Part shown: positions 1 through 5,800 of the stretch, one piece after another
Layout of the letters: each line of letters starts with the position of its first letter
Position numbering within the stretch: position 1 is the stretch's first letter
NCBI GenBank assembly: GCA_020048795.1
Contig: JAIFMA010000242.1
Coordinates: forward strand, 1-6,937
From: Rhodoferax sp.
GTDB taxonomy: Bacteria; Pseudomonadota; Gammaproteobacteria; Burkholderiales; Burkholderiaceae_C
Length of the DNA: 6,937 nucleotides
Reading direction: 5' to 3'
Program-made: the position numbers and the translations under genes
The notes under the pieces: model-generated
The model's database searches: none
Told to the model about the DNA's origin: nothing
What the model saw: the letters and a program-made list of their open reading frames with translations, nothing else

Positions 1-549
1 GGCTTGCTCGACGCCGTGCTGGGCTTGCAAACCAGCAGCCACAACGTCAACGCGGTGCTGGTTCAATTGCAACCCGGCTGGCAGGCGGATGCCGTGGCAG
101 AACCGCTCAAACGCTGGAAACATGTGCAGGTATTCACCCGTGCCGACATGGAAGAAATCCTGGTGGCCAAGCTGATTGCCAATTCAGCCAAGCAGATTGG
201 CATGTTTCTGGCCATTTTGTCGGTGGTGAGCGCGGCCATTGTGGCCTTCATCATCTACACCATGACGCTGGGCAAAATCCGTGAGATTGCGGTGCTCAAA
301 CTGATTGGCACACGCAACCGCACCATTGCCGGCATGATCCTGCAACAGGCGCTAGGGCTGGGCTTGATCGGTTTTGTGGTCGGCAAGGTGGCCAGCACCG
401 CCTGGGCACCGGTGTTTCCCAAATATGTGCTGCTGCTGCCCAGCGACTCGGTGATCGGGCTGATGGCCACGCTGCTGATTTGCGCCCTGGCCAGCACGCT
501 GGCGATTCGGGTGGCGCTCAAGGTCGACCCGGCGGCGGCGATTGGATGA
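1..549 (+). CDS. ABC transporter permease, FtsX/MacB type, C-terminal part (5' end outside window)
   Basis: The frame is open from the first base, so this is the last 182 residues of a longer protein. It shows the C-terminal FtsX-like domain. A first membrane helix (about residues 66-89) leads into a charged cytoplasmic stretch, KIREIAVLKLIGTRNRTI, typical of the segment that couples FtsX/MacB/LolC-type permeases to their ATPase. Two more hydrophobic segments follow (about 105-130 and 150-172), then a DPAAAIG tail like the DP-A ending usual in this family. The preceding soluble part would be periplasmic. The stop overlaps the start of the ATPase gene by four bases (ATGA), so the two are almost certainly co-translated as one inner-membrane transporter. 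The substrate cannot be told from this fragment. Family assignment is firm; subfamily (MacB, DevC or LolC-like) is open. Confidence 0.9.
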   Translation, partial: GLLDAVLGLQTSSHNVNAVLVQLQPGWQADAVAEPLKRWKHVQVFTRADMEEILVAKLIANSAKQIGMFLAILSVVSAAIVAFIIYTMTLGKIREIAVLKLIGTRNRTIAGMILQQALGLGLIGFVVGKVASTAWAPVFPKYVLLLPSDSVIGLMATLLICALASTLAIRVALKVDPAAAIG

Positions 550-1343
550 ACATGAACCCGCTACAAAAACACCCGCAAGTTGCACCTGAAGGCAGCCCTC
601 ATCCTGACCCTCTCCCGGCCGGAGAGGGACAAATTGCCCAGGCCGGCGGCATTCATATTGAAGGCCTGCGCAAGGTCTATGGCAAGGGCGACAGCGCGGT
701 CGAGGCGCTGAAAAACGTCAGCATGTCGGTGGCGCCAGGCGAGGTGGTGGGGCTGGTGGGGCCGTCAGGCTCGGGCAAAAGCACCTTGCTCAAATGCCTG
801 GGTGCCATCATCGAACCCACGGCCGGGCGCATGACGCTGGGCCAGGACGTGATTTATGAGCACGGCTGGAAGGTCAAGGATCTGCGAGCACTGCGGCGTG
901 ACCGCATTGGTTTTATTTTTCAGGCACCGTATCTCATTCCGTTTCTGGACGTGACCGACAACGTGGCGCTGCTGCCCATGTTGGCCGGTCAGCCCAACGC
1001 ACAGGCCAGAGCCCGGGCGCTGGAGCTGCTGACTGCGCTGGAGGTGCAACACCGCGCCCGGGCAGAACCCTCCCAGCTCTCTGGCGGCGAGCAGCAGCGG
1101 GTGTCGATTGCCCGTGCCCTGGCGAATCGCCCGCCGGTGATTCTGGCCGACGAACCCACTGCACCGCTCGACAGCGAACGCGCTCTGGGTGTGATGCGCA
1201 TCCTGAACCAGATGGCGGAAAAGTTTCAGGCCGCCATCATTGTGGTGACGCATGATGAGAAGATCATCCCCACCTTCAAACGCATTTACCACATACGCGA
1301 TGGACAGACGGTGGAAGAGGCGGGTGAGGGCCGGGCACTGTAG
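546..1343 (+). CDS. ABC transporter ATP-binding protein (LolD/MacB/DevA-like)
   Basis: This 265-residue ATPase powers the permease encoded just upstream. All nucleotide-binding motifs are present in order: Walker A GPSGSGKS (72-79), Q-loop glutamine 126 in IGFIFQAPYLIP, signature LSGGEQQR (178-185), Walker B VILADEP (198-204), D-loop APLDSE and switch histidine 236 in VVTHDE. It should therefore be catalytically competent. The ATG at 546 overlaps the permease stop; another ATG lies two codons later. The ABC domain proper begins near residue 36 (IHIEGLRKVYG), so the first 35 residues are an unusual extension. Part of it, SPHPDPLPAGEG (17-28), is encoded by a palindromic repeat. I see no ATG, GTG or TTG in frame between the repeat and the domain, so translation has to pass through it. 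The family is clear; the exported substrate is unknown. Confidence 0.95.
   Translation: MNMNPLQKHPQVAPEGSPHPDPLPAGEGQIAQAGGIHIEGLRKVYGKGDSAVEALKNVSMSVAPGEVVGLVGPSGSGKSTLLKCLGAIIEPTAGRMTLGQDVIYEHGWKVKDLRALRRDRIGFIFQAPYLIPFLDVTDNVALLPMLAGQPNAQARARALELLTALEVQHRARAEPSQLSGGEQQRVSIARALANRPPVILADEPTAPLDSERALGVMRILNQMAEKFQAAIIVVTHDEKIIPTFKRIYHIRDGQTVEEAGEGRAL
594..629. repeat. Palindromic dispersed-type repeat inside the ATPase gene
   Basis: Positions 608-614 (CCCTCTC) and 622-628 (GAGAGGG) form a perfect 7-bp inverted repeat around CCGGCCG. The preceding bases, CCCTCATCCTGA, match the usual flank of a short palindrome that I recognise as common in proteobacterial genomes, where read-through gives peptides like PHPDPLP-GEG. 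Here it is in frame and adds about 12 residues to the ATPase N-terminus. Multi-copy status is recalled knowledge; only one clear copy lies in this window. Confidence 0.65.
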
Positions 1344-1365
1344 ATGGTTTCCGCTCACTTCCCTG

Positions 1366-1395
1366 CCCCCTCGCCCCGCCGGGCGCGCAAGGGGG
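1366..1395. repeat. Imperfect GC-rich hairpin between convergent genes
   Basis: CCCCCT (1366-1371) pairs with AGGGGG (1390-1395), and an inner CGCCC (1372-1376) pairs with GGGCG (1381-1385) around a CGCC loop, leaving a four-base bulge. It lies in the 82-base gap between the ATPase stop and the stop of the convergent beta-propeller gene. That suits a bidirectional transcription-blocking or mRNA-stabilising structure, or a small intergenic repeat. Neither strand has a T-tract after it, so it is not a standard rho-independent terminator. No gene is visible in 1344-1425. Confidence 0.5.
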
Positions 1396-1425
1396 GCTTG
1401 GACACCCACCCAGCCATCCCTGGAT

Positions 1426-2520
1426 TTACCACTGCACCAACTGAATCTCACCGGTTTCGCTGGCTAGCACGGCCTGCTGGCCGTGTAGAGCCAGCAGGGT
1501 GGGGCGCAAATCGTGGTCAAAGGGAATTCGCTGCAACGCCTGACCACCAGCGATGTCCAGCACATGTAGTACCTGATTCATGTCCAGGCAGTACAGTTTG
1601 TTCTCAAACGTCACCAACTCGGCCATCAACGGCCCCCAATTGGCCAAACTGTTGCCATAACGTGTGGTTTGGTGACGCCAGCGCACGTTGCCGGTTTCCA
1701 GGTTGATGGCATAAATCCAACCGGTGGGTGACCACAGATAGGCGGTATCACCCGCCACATGATGAGAATTGATGAAGTTGCCGGCCTTGAATTTCCACAA
1801 AATTTTGCCGTTGTCCACGGCAATGCCATATAACAACTCGGTATAAGTGCCCGCCACCAGTACTTGCCCCGACACATACATCTGGCGGATGTATTGCCAC
1901 TCGCGGCTGTCATCAAGTTTCCACTTGAGCGCACCATCAACCTGGTTCAGGGCATACAACAGACCATTTCCTGGAGCAAAAAATACGGTCTCTTCAGCGA
2001 CAGTGGGTGCATAAGATGCCAGTGTCTCGGGTGTCCCGGCAAAACGCCAATCAACGGCGCCACTGCTATTGTTGAGCGCAAGCAACTCATGCCCGTCACC
2101 CACATAAGTACGATCTGCCGTCACAAACGGGGTGCCAACCTGGATGTGAGCCTTGTGCAGCCAGCGCGCCTGGCCATCGGCCAGTTGCCAGGCACCCAAC
2201 TCATGCAGACCCCCTGTGACCACCGACTGGCCAGCCGCGCGTGGCTTGTAGACCGCCTTGCTGCTGAGGTGATGCGAGACATTCCAGACCGGCAATGCTT
2301 GCTGCGGGTCAATGCGGCCTAGCGTGCGGTCGCCAGTGAACAGGATTTGCCCCTCCAGCATCGCCAGCGGGGCGAGCGTGTTGTTGCCACTGCTCCACTT
2401 GCGCCGCACTATTGGGCTTTTGGAAGCTGCAAAAACAGCGCAGGTGGGCCACAACCCACCTGCTACGAGTGCCGCCAGCCATTGGCGGCGGTTCAGATGC
2501 CCCGTCAAGCTCAATCGCAC
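1426..2520 (-). CDS. Exported PQQ-type beta-propeller repeat protein
   Basis: The product is 364 residues. Its N-terminus, NRRQWLAALVAGG (10-22), has a twin-arginine pair followed by a hydrophobic run and an AVFAAS cleavage-like site near 32, suggesting Tat export to the periplasm. The rest is a series of blades with the PQQ/WD40-like pattern 'ALN...G...W': about residues 110-122, 148-160, 190-202 (ALNQVDGALKWKL), 232-244, 271-283 (AINLETGNVRWRH) and 320-332, plus a degenerate first blade near 68-80. This suits a seven- or eight-bladed propeller. Whether it binds PQQ is unknown; BamB-like scaffolds share the fold. The start is GTG, four bases after an AAGGGG ribosome site; a TTG two codons later is an alternative. 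It overlaps the end of the upstream cytochrome gene by 10 bases, implying translational coupling and a shared role. Confidence 0.85.
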   Translation of the reverse strand: MRLSLTGHLNRRQWLAALVAGGLWPTCAVFAASKSPIVRRKWSSGNNTLAPLAMLEGQILFTGDRTLGRIDPQQALPVWNVSHHLSSKAVYKPRAAGQSVVTGGLHELGAWQLADGQARWLHKAHIQVGTPFVTADRTYVGDGHELLALNNSSGAVDWRFAGTPETLASYAPTVAEETVFFAPGNGLLYALNQVDGALKWKLDDSREWQYIRQMYVSGQVLVAGTYTELLYGIAVDNGKILWKFKAGNFINSHHVAGDTAYLWSPTGWIYAINLETGNVRWRHQTTRYGNSLANWGPLMAELVTFENKLYCLDMNQVLHVLDIAGGQALQRIPFDHDLRPTLLALHGQQAVLASETGEIQLVQW

Positions 2521-3416
2521 TTGGCCCCTTGTTTGATCCAGGCCTGCAAAATGGTGGTGTTGGGATGATCCCGCGCTTCGGCCGGGCTGATGCCGGGGGG
2601 CATGCGGTCTTCAGCCAGGTGCTGCCAGACAAAACTGTCGTCGGGTTTGCCTGGCACAATCACCTTGGTGGCTTTATCGACACCCTTGGCGATCGAGTCG
2701 GCACCCAGCATGATGCCGGCATGGCTACTCAGATTGAGTTCATGAAAACTGGGCGGCTCCTGGTTGGACATGTGGCAAGCCGTACAAGCCGGGGTCTTGG
2801 GCCCAAATGCATTGGCCGTTGAGAACAAGGGCAGCACGTTCTTGTTGAAATGATCGTCGTTCCTGGCACCGTCGGCAATCCACTGTTTTACCAGCATGTG
2901 GTTGGGTGTGAAGGTGGAATTCTCAAAGCCTTGACCGAGTGGCATGCGGTTATTGCGCAATCGCCGAATCAGGATGTCGCGCTTGGGGTCGGTCCCTGGC
3001 TTGAACACAGCGCGTTTGGGCTTTTCTGTAGAGCCTTCGATCATGCCCTTGCACGTGGACAAGTCCAGCCCCCGGTAGCTCTTGCCAGGATCATTGGAGT
3101 TGTGACACACCGTACAAGCCACGCCCGGGCCAAAAGCGTTGGGCGTGTTCATCAGAATGTTGATGTATCGGTAGGTGATGGGAATGCTGCGTTTGATGAT
3201 CAACTCTTGCACCACGTGGTCATCCGCCCCGCCCTCCCCGATCTTGCCTTCTTTCATGTCATGAATGAACTGCTCGGCAATGGTGCGCTTGGTTGCCGGG
3301 TTGTCATCCGCGAAACTGGTGTGGCTCAAGCCAAGGCTCAGCAGTGCAGCCAGAGCAGTCAAGCTGACCATGCGGGTCCATTTGCCCCGTTGTATTGCTG
3401 ATGGATATTGGGTCAT
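2511..3416 (-). CDS. Exported diheme c-type cytochrome with duplicated domain
   Basis: This 301-residue protein has an N-terminal signal sequence (hydrophobic core about 17-30, likely cleavage after SFA at 36) and two haem-attachment motifs, CTVCH (101-105) and CTACH (211-215). The motifs are exactly 110 residues apart and lie in two related halves. Each half has NAFGP just before the haem site, an L-LS segment after it, a possible distal-ligand RMP motif (Met158 and Met272), and a closing W-I-x-x-G-A stretch. The second half (VIVPGKPDDSFVW...RMPPG) resembles the Planctomycete-type cytochrome c domain, which is also found in proteobacteria. It should carry electrons in the periplasm. The ATG at 3416 has AGGAG six bases upstream. 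The propeller gene follows with overlap, suggesting partners. The physiological donor and acceptor are not evident. Confidence 0.9.
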   Translation of the reverse strand: MTQYPSAIQRGKWTRMVSLTALAALLSLGLSHTSFADDNPATKRTIAEQFIHDMKEGKIGEGGADDHVVQELIIKRSIPITYRYINILMNTPNAFGPGVACTVCHNSNDPGKSYRGLDLSTCKGMIEGSTEKPKRAVFKPGTDPKRDILIRRLRNNRMPLGQGFENSTFTPNHMLVKQWIADGARNDDHFNKNVLPLFSTANAFGPKTPACTACHMSNQEPPSFHELNLSSHAGIMLGADSIAKGVDKATKVIVPGKPDDSFVWQHLAEDRMPPGISPAEARDHPNTTILQAWIKQGAKCD

Positions 3417-3420
3417 GCTC

Positions 3421-3458
3421 GTCTCCTATTATTTTGATAAAAAACGACTATAGGAGAC
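3421..3458 (-). promoter_or_regulatory. Inverted repeat containing the cytochrome ribosome-binding site
   Basis: GTCTCCTAT (3421-3429) and ATAGGAGAC (3450-3458) form a perfect 9-bp inverted repeat with a 20-base, A/T-rich spacer. On the - strand the arm nearest the gene contains the AGGAG ribosome site (3427-3423), six bases before the ATG. If transcription starts upstream of 3458, the arms could pair and hide the ribosome site. If it starts inside the spacer, the repeat could instead be a protein operator. The repeat is directly visible; the regulatory role is inference. Confidence 0.6.
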
Positions 3459-3475
3459 AAAGTTGACAACAACTC
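3447..3475 (-). promoter_or_regulatory. Tentative promoter for the cytochrome/propeller genes
   Basis: On the - strand TATAGT (3452-3447) is a fair -10 hexamer, with GAGTTG (3475-3470) 17 bases upstream as a weak -35. The -10 overlaps the distal arm of the 9-bp inverted repeat, so a protein bound to the repeat would block it. The poor -35 suggests that an activator would be needed, or that the true promoter is elsewhere. Confidence 0.25.
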
Positions 3476-3478
3476 TAG

Positions 3479-3508
3479 GGGTTTGCGCTTACATCCTGTT
3501 ACAAACCC
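3479..3508. repeat. 7-bp inverted repeat upstream of the cytochrome gene
   Basis: GGGTTTG (3479-3485) and CAAACCC (3502-3508) are perfect inverted arms 16 bases apart. They sit about 63-92 bases upstream of the cytochrome start, a position suited to an activator site. A short AGTTG/CAACT repeat (3461-3465 and 3470-3474) lies between this and the ribosome-site repeat. No known regulator motif is recognised. Confidence 0.4.
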
Positions 3509-3509
3509 G

Positions 3510-3539
3510 AAAAAACGGCAACGTCAACAGCCCAGTTGC
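3510..3539 (-). terminator. Weak rho-independent terminator candidate after the small haem-motif ORF
   Basis: On the - strand GCAAC (3539-3535) and GTTGC (3522-3518) can form a five-pair stem with a 12-base loop, followed by CG and six Ts (3515-3510). It lies a few bases past the TAG of the small CxxCH ORF, the correct place for its terminator. The stem is short and the loop long, so strength is doubtful. Confidence 0.35.
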
Positions 3540-3543
3540 AACC

Positions 3544-3732
3544 CTACTCAAATGACGGTGTCTCAGGCTTGGCCACGGGCTTGCCGGTAGCAGGCCAGGC
3601 ATCAAAGCCACCCCCATCCGGGTACCGTGCCTTGATCTTTTCGGCCACTTCGGGTTTGAGCGATGTCACCAGGCCGTGGCAGGCCACGCAGACCCGCTGA
3701 ACCGGCCATGGCTTCATGGAGGTTTTCTTCAA
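3544..3732 (-). pseudogene. Small CxxCH haem-motif ORF, probably a c-type cytochrome fragment
   Basis: The frame encodes up to 62 residues with one haem-binding motif, CVACHG (about residues 16-21), then a lysine/glutamate-rich helix and a proline-rich tail. Third-position GC is high, as in real genes here. However, it starts at a TTG with no good ribosome site (an ATG is at 3717), and it has no signal peptide. As written, the product would stay in the cytoplasm, where the haem could not be attached by the usual Ccm system. It begins 20 bases after the thioesterase stop. The adjacent frame just upstream reads plausibly (ELPIEENLHEAM), so a frameshifted, 5'-truncated cytochrome is my preferred reading. 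A genuine short protein is the alternative. It is unlike either half of the nearby diheme cytochrome, so a recent local duplication is not supported. Confidence 0.55.
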
Positions 3733-3752
3733 TGGGCAACTCAGCGCGTGTC

Positions 3753-4220
3753 TCAGCTCGCTGCGCCAAAATTTTCCGGCATCTGGATCGCCACAATTTC
3801 GCCTTTGGCGGTTGCCACACCTGCGGCGTACACCGTGGCTTCGACCACCACCTTGCGACCCTTGATTTCCTTGATGCGGCCACGGATCTCCAACACCTCG
3901 GAAATCGGCGTGGGTTTGAGGTAGTCCACATGGAGTGAGCCGGTGACAAACCGAAACGCCGGCAGAGTGTTCATGTCGCGCCCGGCCTGGCGGTACATGG
4001 CCGCTGCCGCCGTGCCGGTGCCGTGGCAGTCAATCAGCGAGGCCAGCAAACCGCCATAAGTAAAACCAGCAATGGCGGTGTGGTAGGGCTCCGGGGTAAA
4101 GCGGGTCACGGTTTCGTCGCCGTCCCAGTAGGTCTTGATGCGGTGGCCGTGCTCGTTGTTGGCACCGCAGCCATAACAATGCGACAGGTTCTCCGGGTAA
4201 TACTCTTGGAAGGCTTTCAT
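3753..4220 (-). CDS. PaaI-family hotdog thioesterase
   Basis: This 155-residue protein has the layout of small PaaI-type acyl-CoA thioesterases. An N-terminal segment with CYGCGANNEHGHRIK (15-29) is typical of the family. The hotdog helix region follows, TYGGLLASLIDCHGTGTAAA (54-73), in which Asp64 occupies the usual acidic catalytic position. Then come the beta strands, including SLHVDYLKPTPI (95-106). The expected activity is hydrolysis of acyl-CoA thioesters in the cytoplasm; the acyl group cannot be predicted. Length is normal for the family. The ATG at 4220 has AGGAG five bases upstream. A sigma70-like promoter lies 37-64 bases upstream, so it is probably transcribed on its own, with the small haem-motif ORF downstream. 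No functional link with the cytochrome genes is apparent. Confidence 0.88.
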   Translation of the reverse strand: MKAFQEYYPENLSHCYGCGANNEHGHRIKTYWDGDETVTRFTPEPYHTAIAGFTYGGLLASLIDCHGTGTAAAAMYRQAGRDMNTLPAFRFVTGSLHVDYLKPTPISEVLEIRGRIKEIKGRKVVVEATVYAAGVATAKGEIVAIQMPENFGAAS

Positions 4221-4244
4221 GATGACTCCTGGTTAAGTGACAAG

Positions 4245-4306
4245 TTTACTGCAATATTTATAGCTGCCTGCGCTTGTCTATCAAGGGCTGCAGCATGATT
4301 TTTCAT
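4245..4306. repeat. Probable dispersed intergenic repeat of Comamonadaceae type
   Basis: The stretch with core TAGCTGCCTGCGCTTG (4261-4276), followed by a variable run, AAGGGCTGCAGC (4283-4294) and an A/T-rich end, closely resembles an intergenic element I recall as abundant in Comamonadaceae genomes ('TAGCTGC-tgCGCTT...AAGGGCT'). It fills most of the 92-base gap between the thioesterase start and the DUF3422 stop. Only one copy is present here, so the repeat status rests on recalled knowledge. Boundaries are approximate. Confidence 0.6.
4257..4284 (-). promoter_or_regulatory. Probable sigma70 promoter for the thioesterase gene
   Basis: On the - strand TTGATA (4284-4279) and TATAAA (4262-4257) are separated by 16 bases, a good match to the -35/-10 consensus. 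The -10 lies 36 bases before the thioesterase ATG, which leaves room for a leader containing the AGGAG ribosome site. The promoter falls inside a probable dispersed repeat. Confidence 0.55.
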
Positions 4307-4312
4307 ATAAGA

Positions 4313-5731
4313 TCAATGCCCGTCATGCAGTTTGGCATGGATCTTTTGGGTGGTGCGCCACACCGCCCACAATACCACCGGCACCAGCGCACCCGCGGCC
4401 ATTTCAGGGTTAAGCGGCACGCCAACTGCCTTCAGCGCTTTGCCACCGTAAAGTAGCAAGCTGATCACATAGTACGAAATCGCGGCAATCGACAGGCCTT
4501 CGACCGTGCTTTGCAGGCGAAGCTGAAGTTCCTGACCGCGGGTCAGCTTGGCCAGCAGTTGCTGGTTTTGCACCTCGGTAGCAATATCGACCCGGGTCCG
4601 CAGCAGGTCGCTGGTGCGAGCCACCCGCTCTGACAACGAGCTTAGCCGCGCGCTGGTGGCGGCCACCGTGGCCATCGCCGGTGACAGGCGTCGCTGCATG
4701 AATTCGCCAATCATCTGGGTGCCAGGAATGGCCTTTTCGCGCAATTCGACAATGCGCTGCCCCACCAGCGTGTAATAGGCCTGGGTGGCGGCAAAACGGA
4801 AAACATTTTCTGCCACGGCACGCTCAACACCAGCGGCCAGTGACACCAGGGTGTCGAGCAGTTCCTGATCGGAGGCACTCTTGTTTTCCAGCCGTGCGGT
4901 GATGCTGGCCAGCGCATTTTCAGCGCCAGCGAGCATGGGGCCCAGCGATTTGGCCACCGGCAGACCGCGCAAGGCCATCAGTCGGTAGGTTTCCAGCTCC
5001 AGCAGACGCGAGGCAATGCGGCCAGCGCGGGTCTGGCTGGTGCCCTCTGGGGCCACCACCAGCATGCGCTCAAAGCCATCTTCCTGCAATTGAAACTGGG
5101 TCAGTACCCAGGAGTGCCCCAGCGGGTGCCGGTAACCCTGCGCACCCGAGACGGCCGCACCCTGCTCTGCGGCGCTAAAGGCATTGCTACCCATCAAGGA
5201 TGCCACCACCGTGCGCGCGCCCAGCCAGGTCATGGCCTGCCCCATCAATGCGGGTGCATCACCCAGCGGCGCGTTGAGCATGGCCAGTTGCACCGCCGAG
5301 ACGGTGCGACCCGGAATCTGTTGCAGCCATGGGCCCGACACAACCAGACCAGCCATCAAATCCGGTTCCGCAGCGCCCAACATGGCGGCTGCCGGCAGGG
5401 GTTGAACCAGGGTGTAACGGGTGAACTCGGTATGCCGCTCCCATTTGACGCTGAAGCCGTCACAACGAAGACGCAAAAAATTGTCCTGGAGCTGCTCTGG
5501 CACCAGTTCGGACTGACCTGGCAGCAGCCGCAAGTGCGCCCATTCAGCCTCGCGCGTCACACCGTCGTGCAGTACGGCAATATCAATGATCAAGGCCGGC
5601 AGGCGGATGCGCGCGGTCGGCCGGGCGTGCACCTCGTTGTGCAGCGCCACGCGGGCCACATCATCGGGGGGCGAGCACGGGCGGACGGCTGCGGTCGGCG
5701 GGGGCGGGTTGACAGTTGACATGGGAATCAT
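4313..5731 (-). CDS. DUF3422 family membrane-anchored protein
   Basis: This 472-residue protein matches the DUF3422 family. It has the N-terminal hallmark ALHNEVHARP (29-38) and, further on, KWERHTEFTRYT (96-107), both highly characteristic. The middle is a soluble alpha/beta region and then a long helical part (about 235-410) with coiled-coil character. Two hydrophobic segments close the protein (about 413-430 and 445-459) and would anchor it in the inner membrane with a short basic tail. No biochemical function is established for the family to my knowledge. The ATG at 5731 has no clear Shine-Dalgarno; a second ATG three codons later is equally possible. It lies 69 bases downstream of the DUF2202 gene with no obvious terminator between them, so read-through is possible. 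Confidence 0.88.
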   Translation of the reverse strand: MIPMSTVNPPPPTAAVRPCSPPDDVARVALHNEVHARPTARIRLPALIIDIAVLHDGVTREAEWAHLRLLPGQSELVPEQLQDNFLRLRCDGFSVKWERHTEFTRYTLVQPLPAAAMLGAAEPDLMAGLVVSGPWLQQIPGRTVSAVQLAMLNAPLGDAPALMGQAMTWLGARTVVASLMGSNAFSAAEQGAAVSGAQGYRHPLGHSWVLTQFQLQEDGFERMLVVAPEGTSQTRAGRIASRLLELETYRLMALRGLPVAKSLGPMLAGAENALASITARLENKSASDQELLDTLVSLAAGVERAVAENVFRFAATQAYYTLVGQRIVELREKAIPGTQMIGEFMQRRLSPAMATVAATSARLSSLSERVARTSDLLRTRVDIATEVQNQQLLAKLTRGQELQLRLQSTVEGLSIAAISYYVISLLLYGGKALKAVGVPLNPEMAAGALVPVVLWAVWRTTQKIHAKLHDGH

Positions 5732-5800
5732 TTTGCCGTCATTCGTGGCACAAATTCTGCCAGACCACAGACGCGGCCAAATCGGCCCCGACAGCAGCCG

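Noticed and set aside
765..1451. Long - strand open frame (228 codons) opposite the ATPase gene
   Set aside because: It is an antisense shadow of a gene with all ABC motifs intact, has no recognisable domain and arises from GC-rich codon periodicity.
2850..3401. 183-codon + strand open frame opposite the cytochrome gene
   Set aside because: The - strand frame has a signal peptide, two haem motifs and a good ribosome site; the antisense frame has none of these.
3463..3468. TTGACA hexamer on the + strand as a promoter -35
   Set aside because: No fitting -10 lies at 16-18 bases and no + strand gene follows.
3602..3949. 115-codon - strand frame overlapping the thioesterase end and the haem-motif ORF
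   Set aside because: Most of it is out of frame with the clear hotdog protein. Only its short middle part was kept, as possible evidence for a frameshifted cytochrome remnant.
5090..5719. 209-codon + strand open frame opposite the DUF3422 gene
   Set aside because: The - strand frame carries DUF3422 hallmarks along its length; the + strand translation is low-complexity with no motif.
5773..5791. GGCC-rich short palindrome between the DUF2202 and DUF3422 genes as terminator
   Set aside because: Only four pairs can be formed and no T-tract follows on the - strand.
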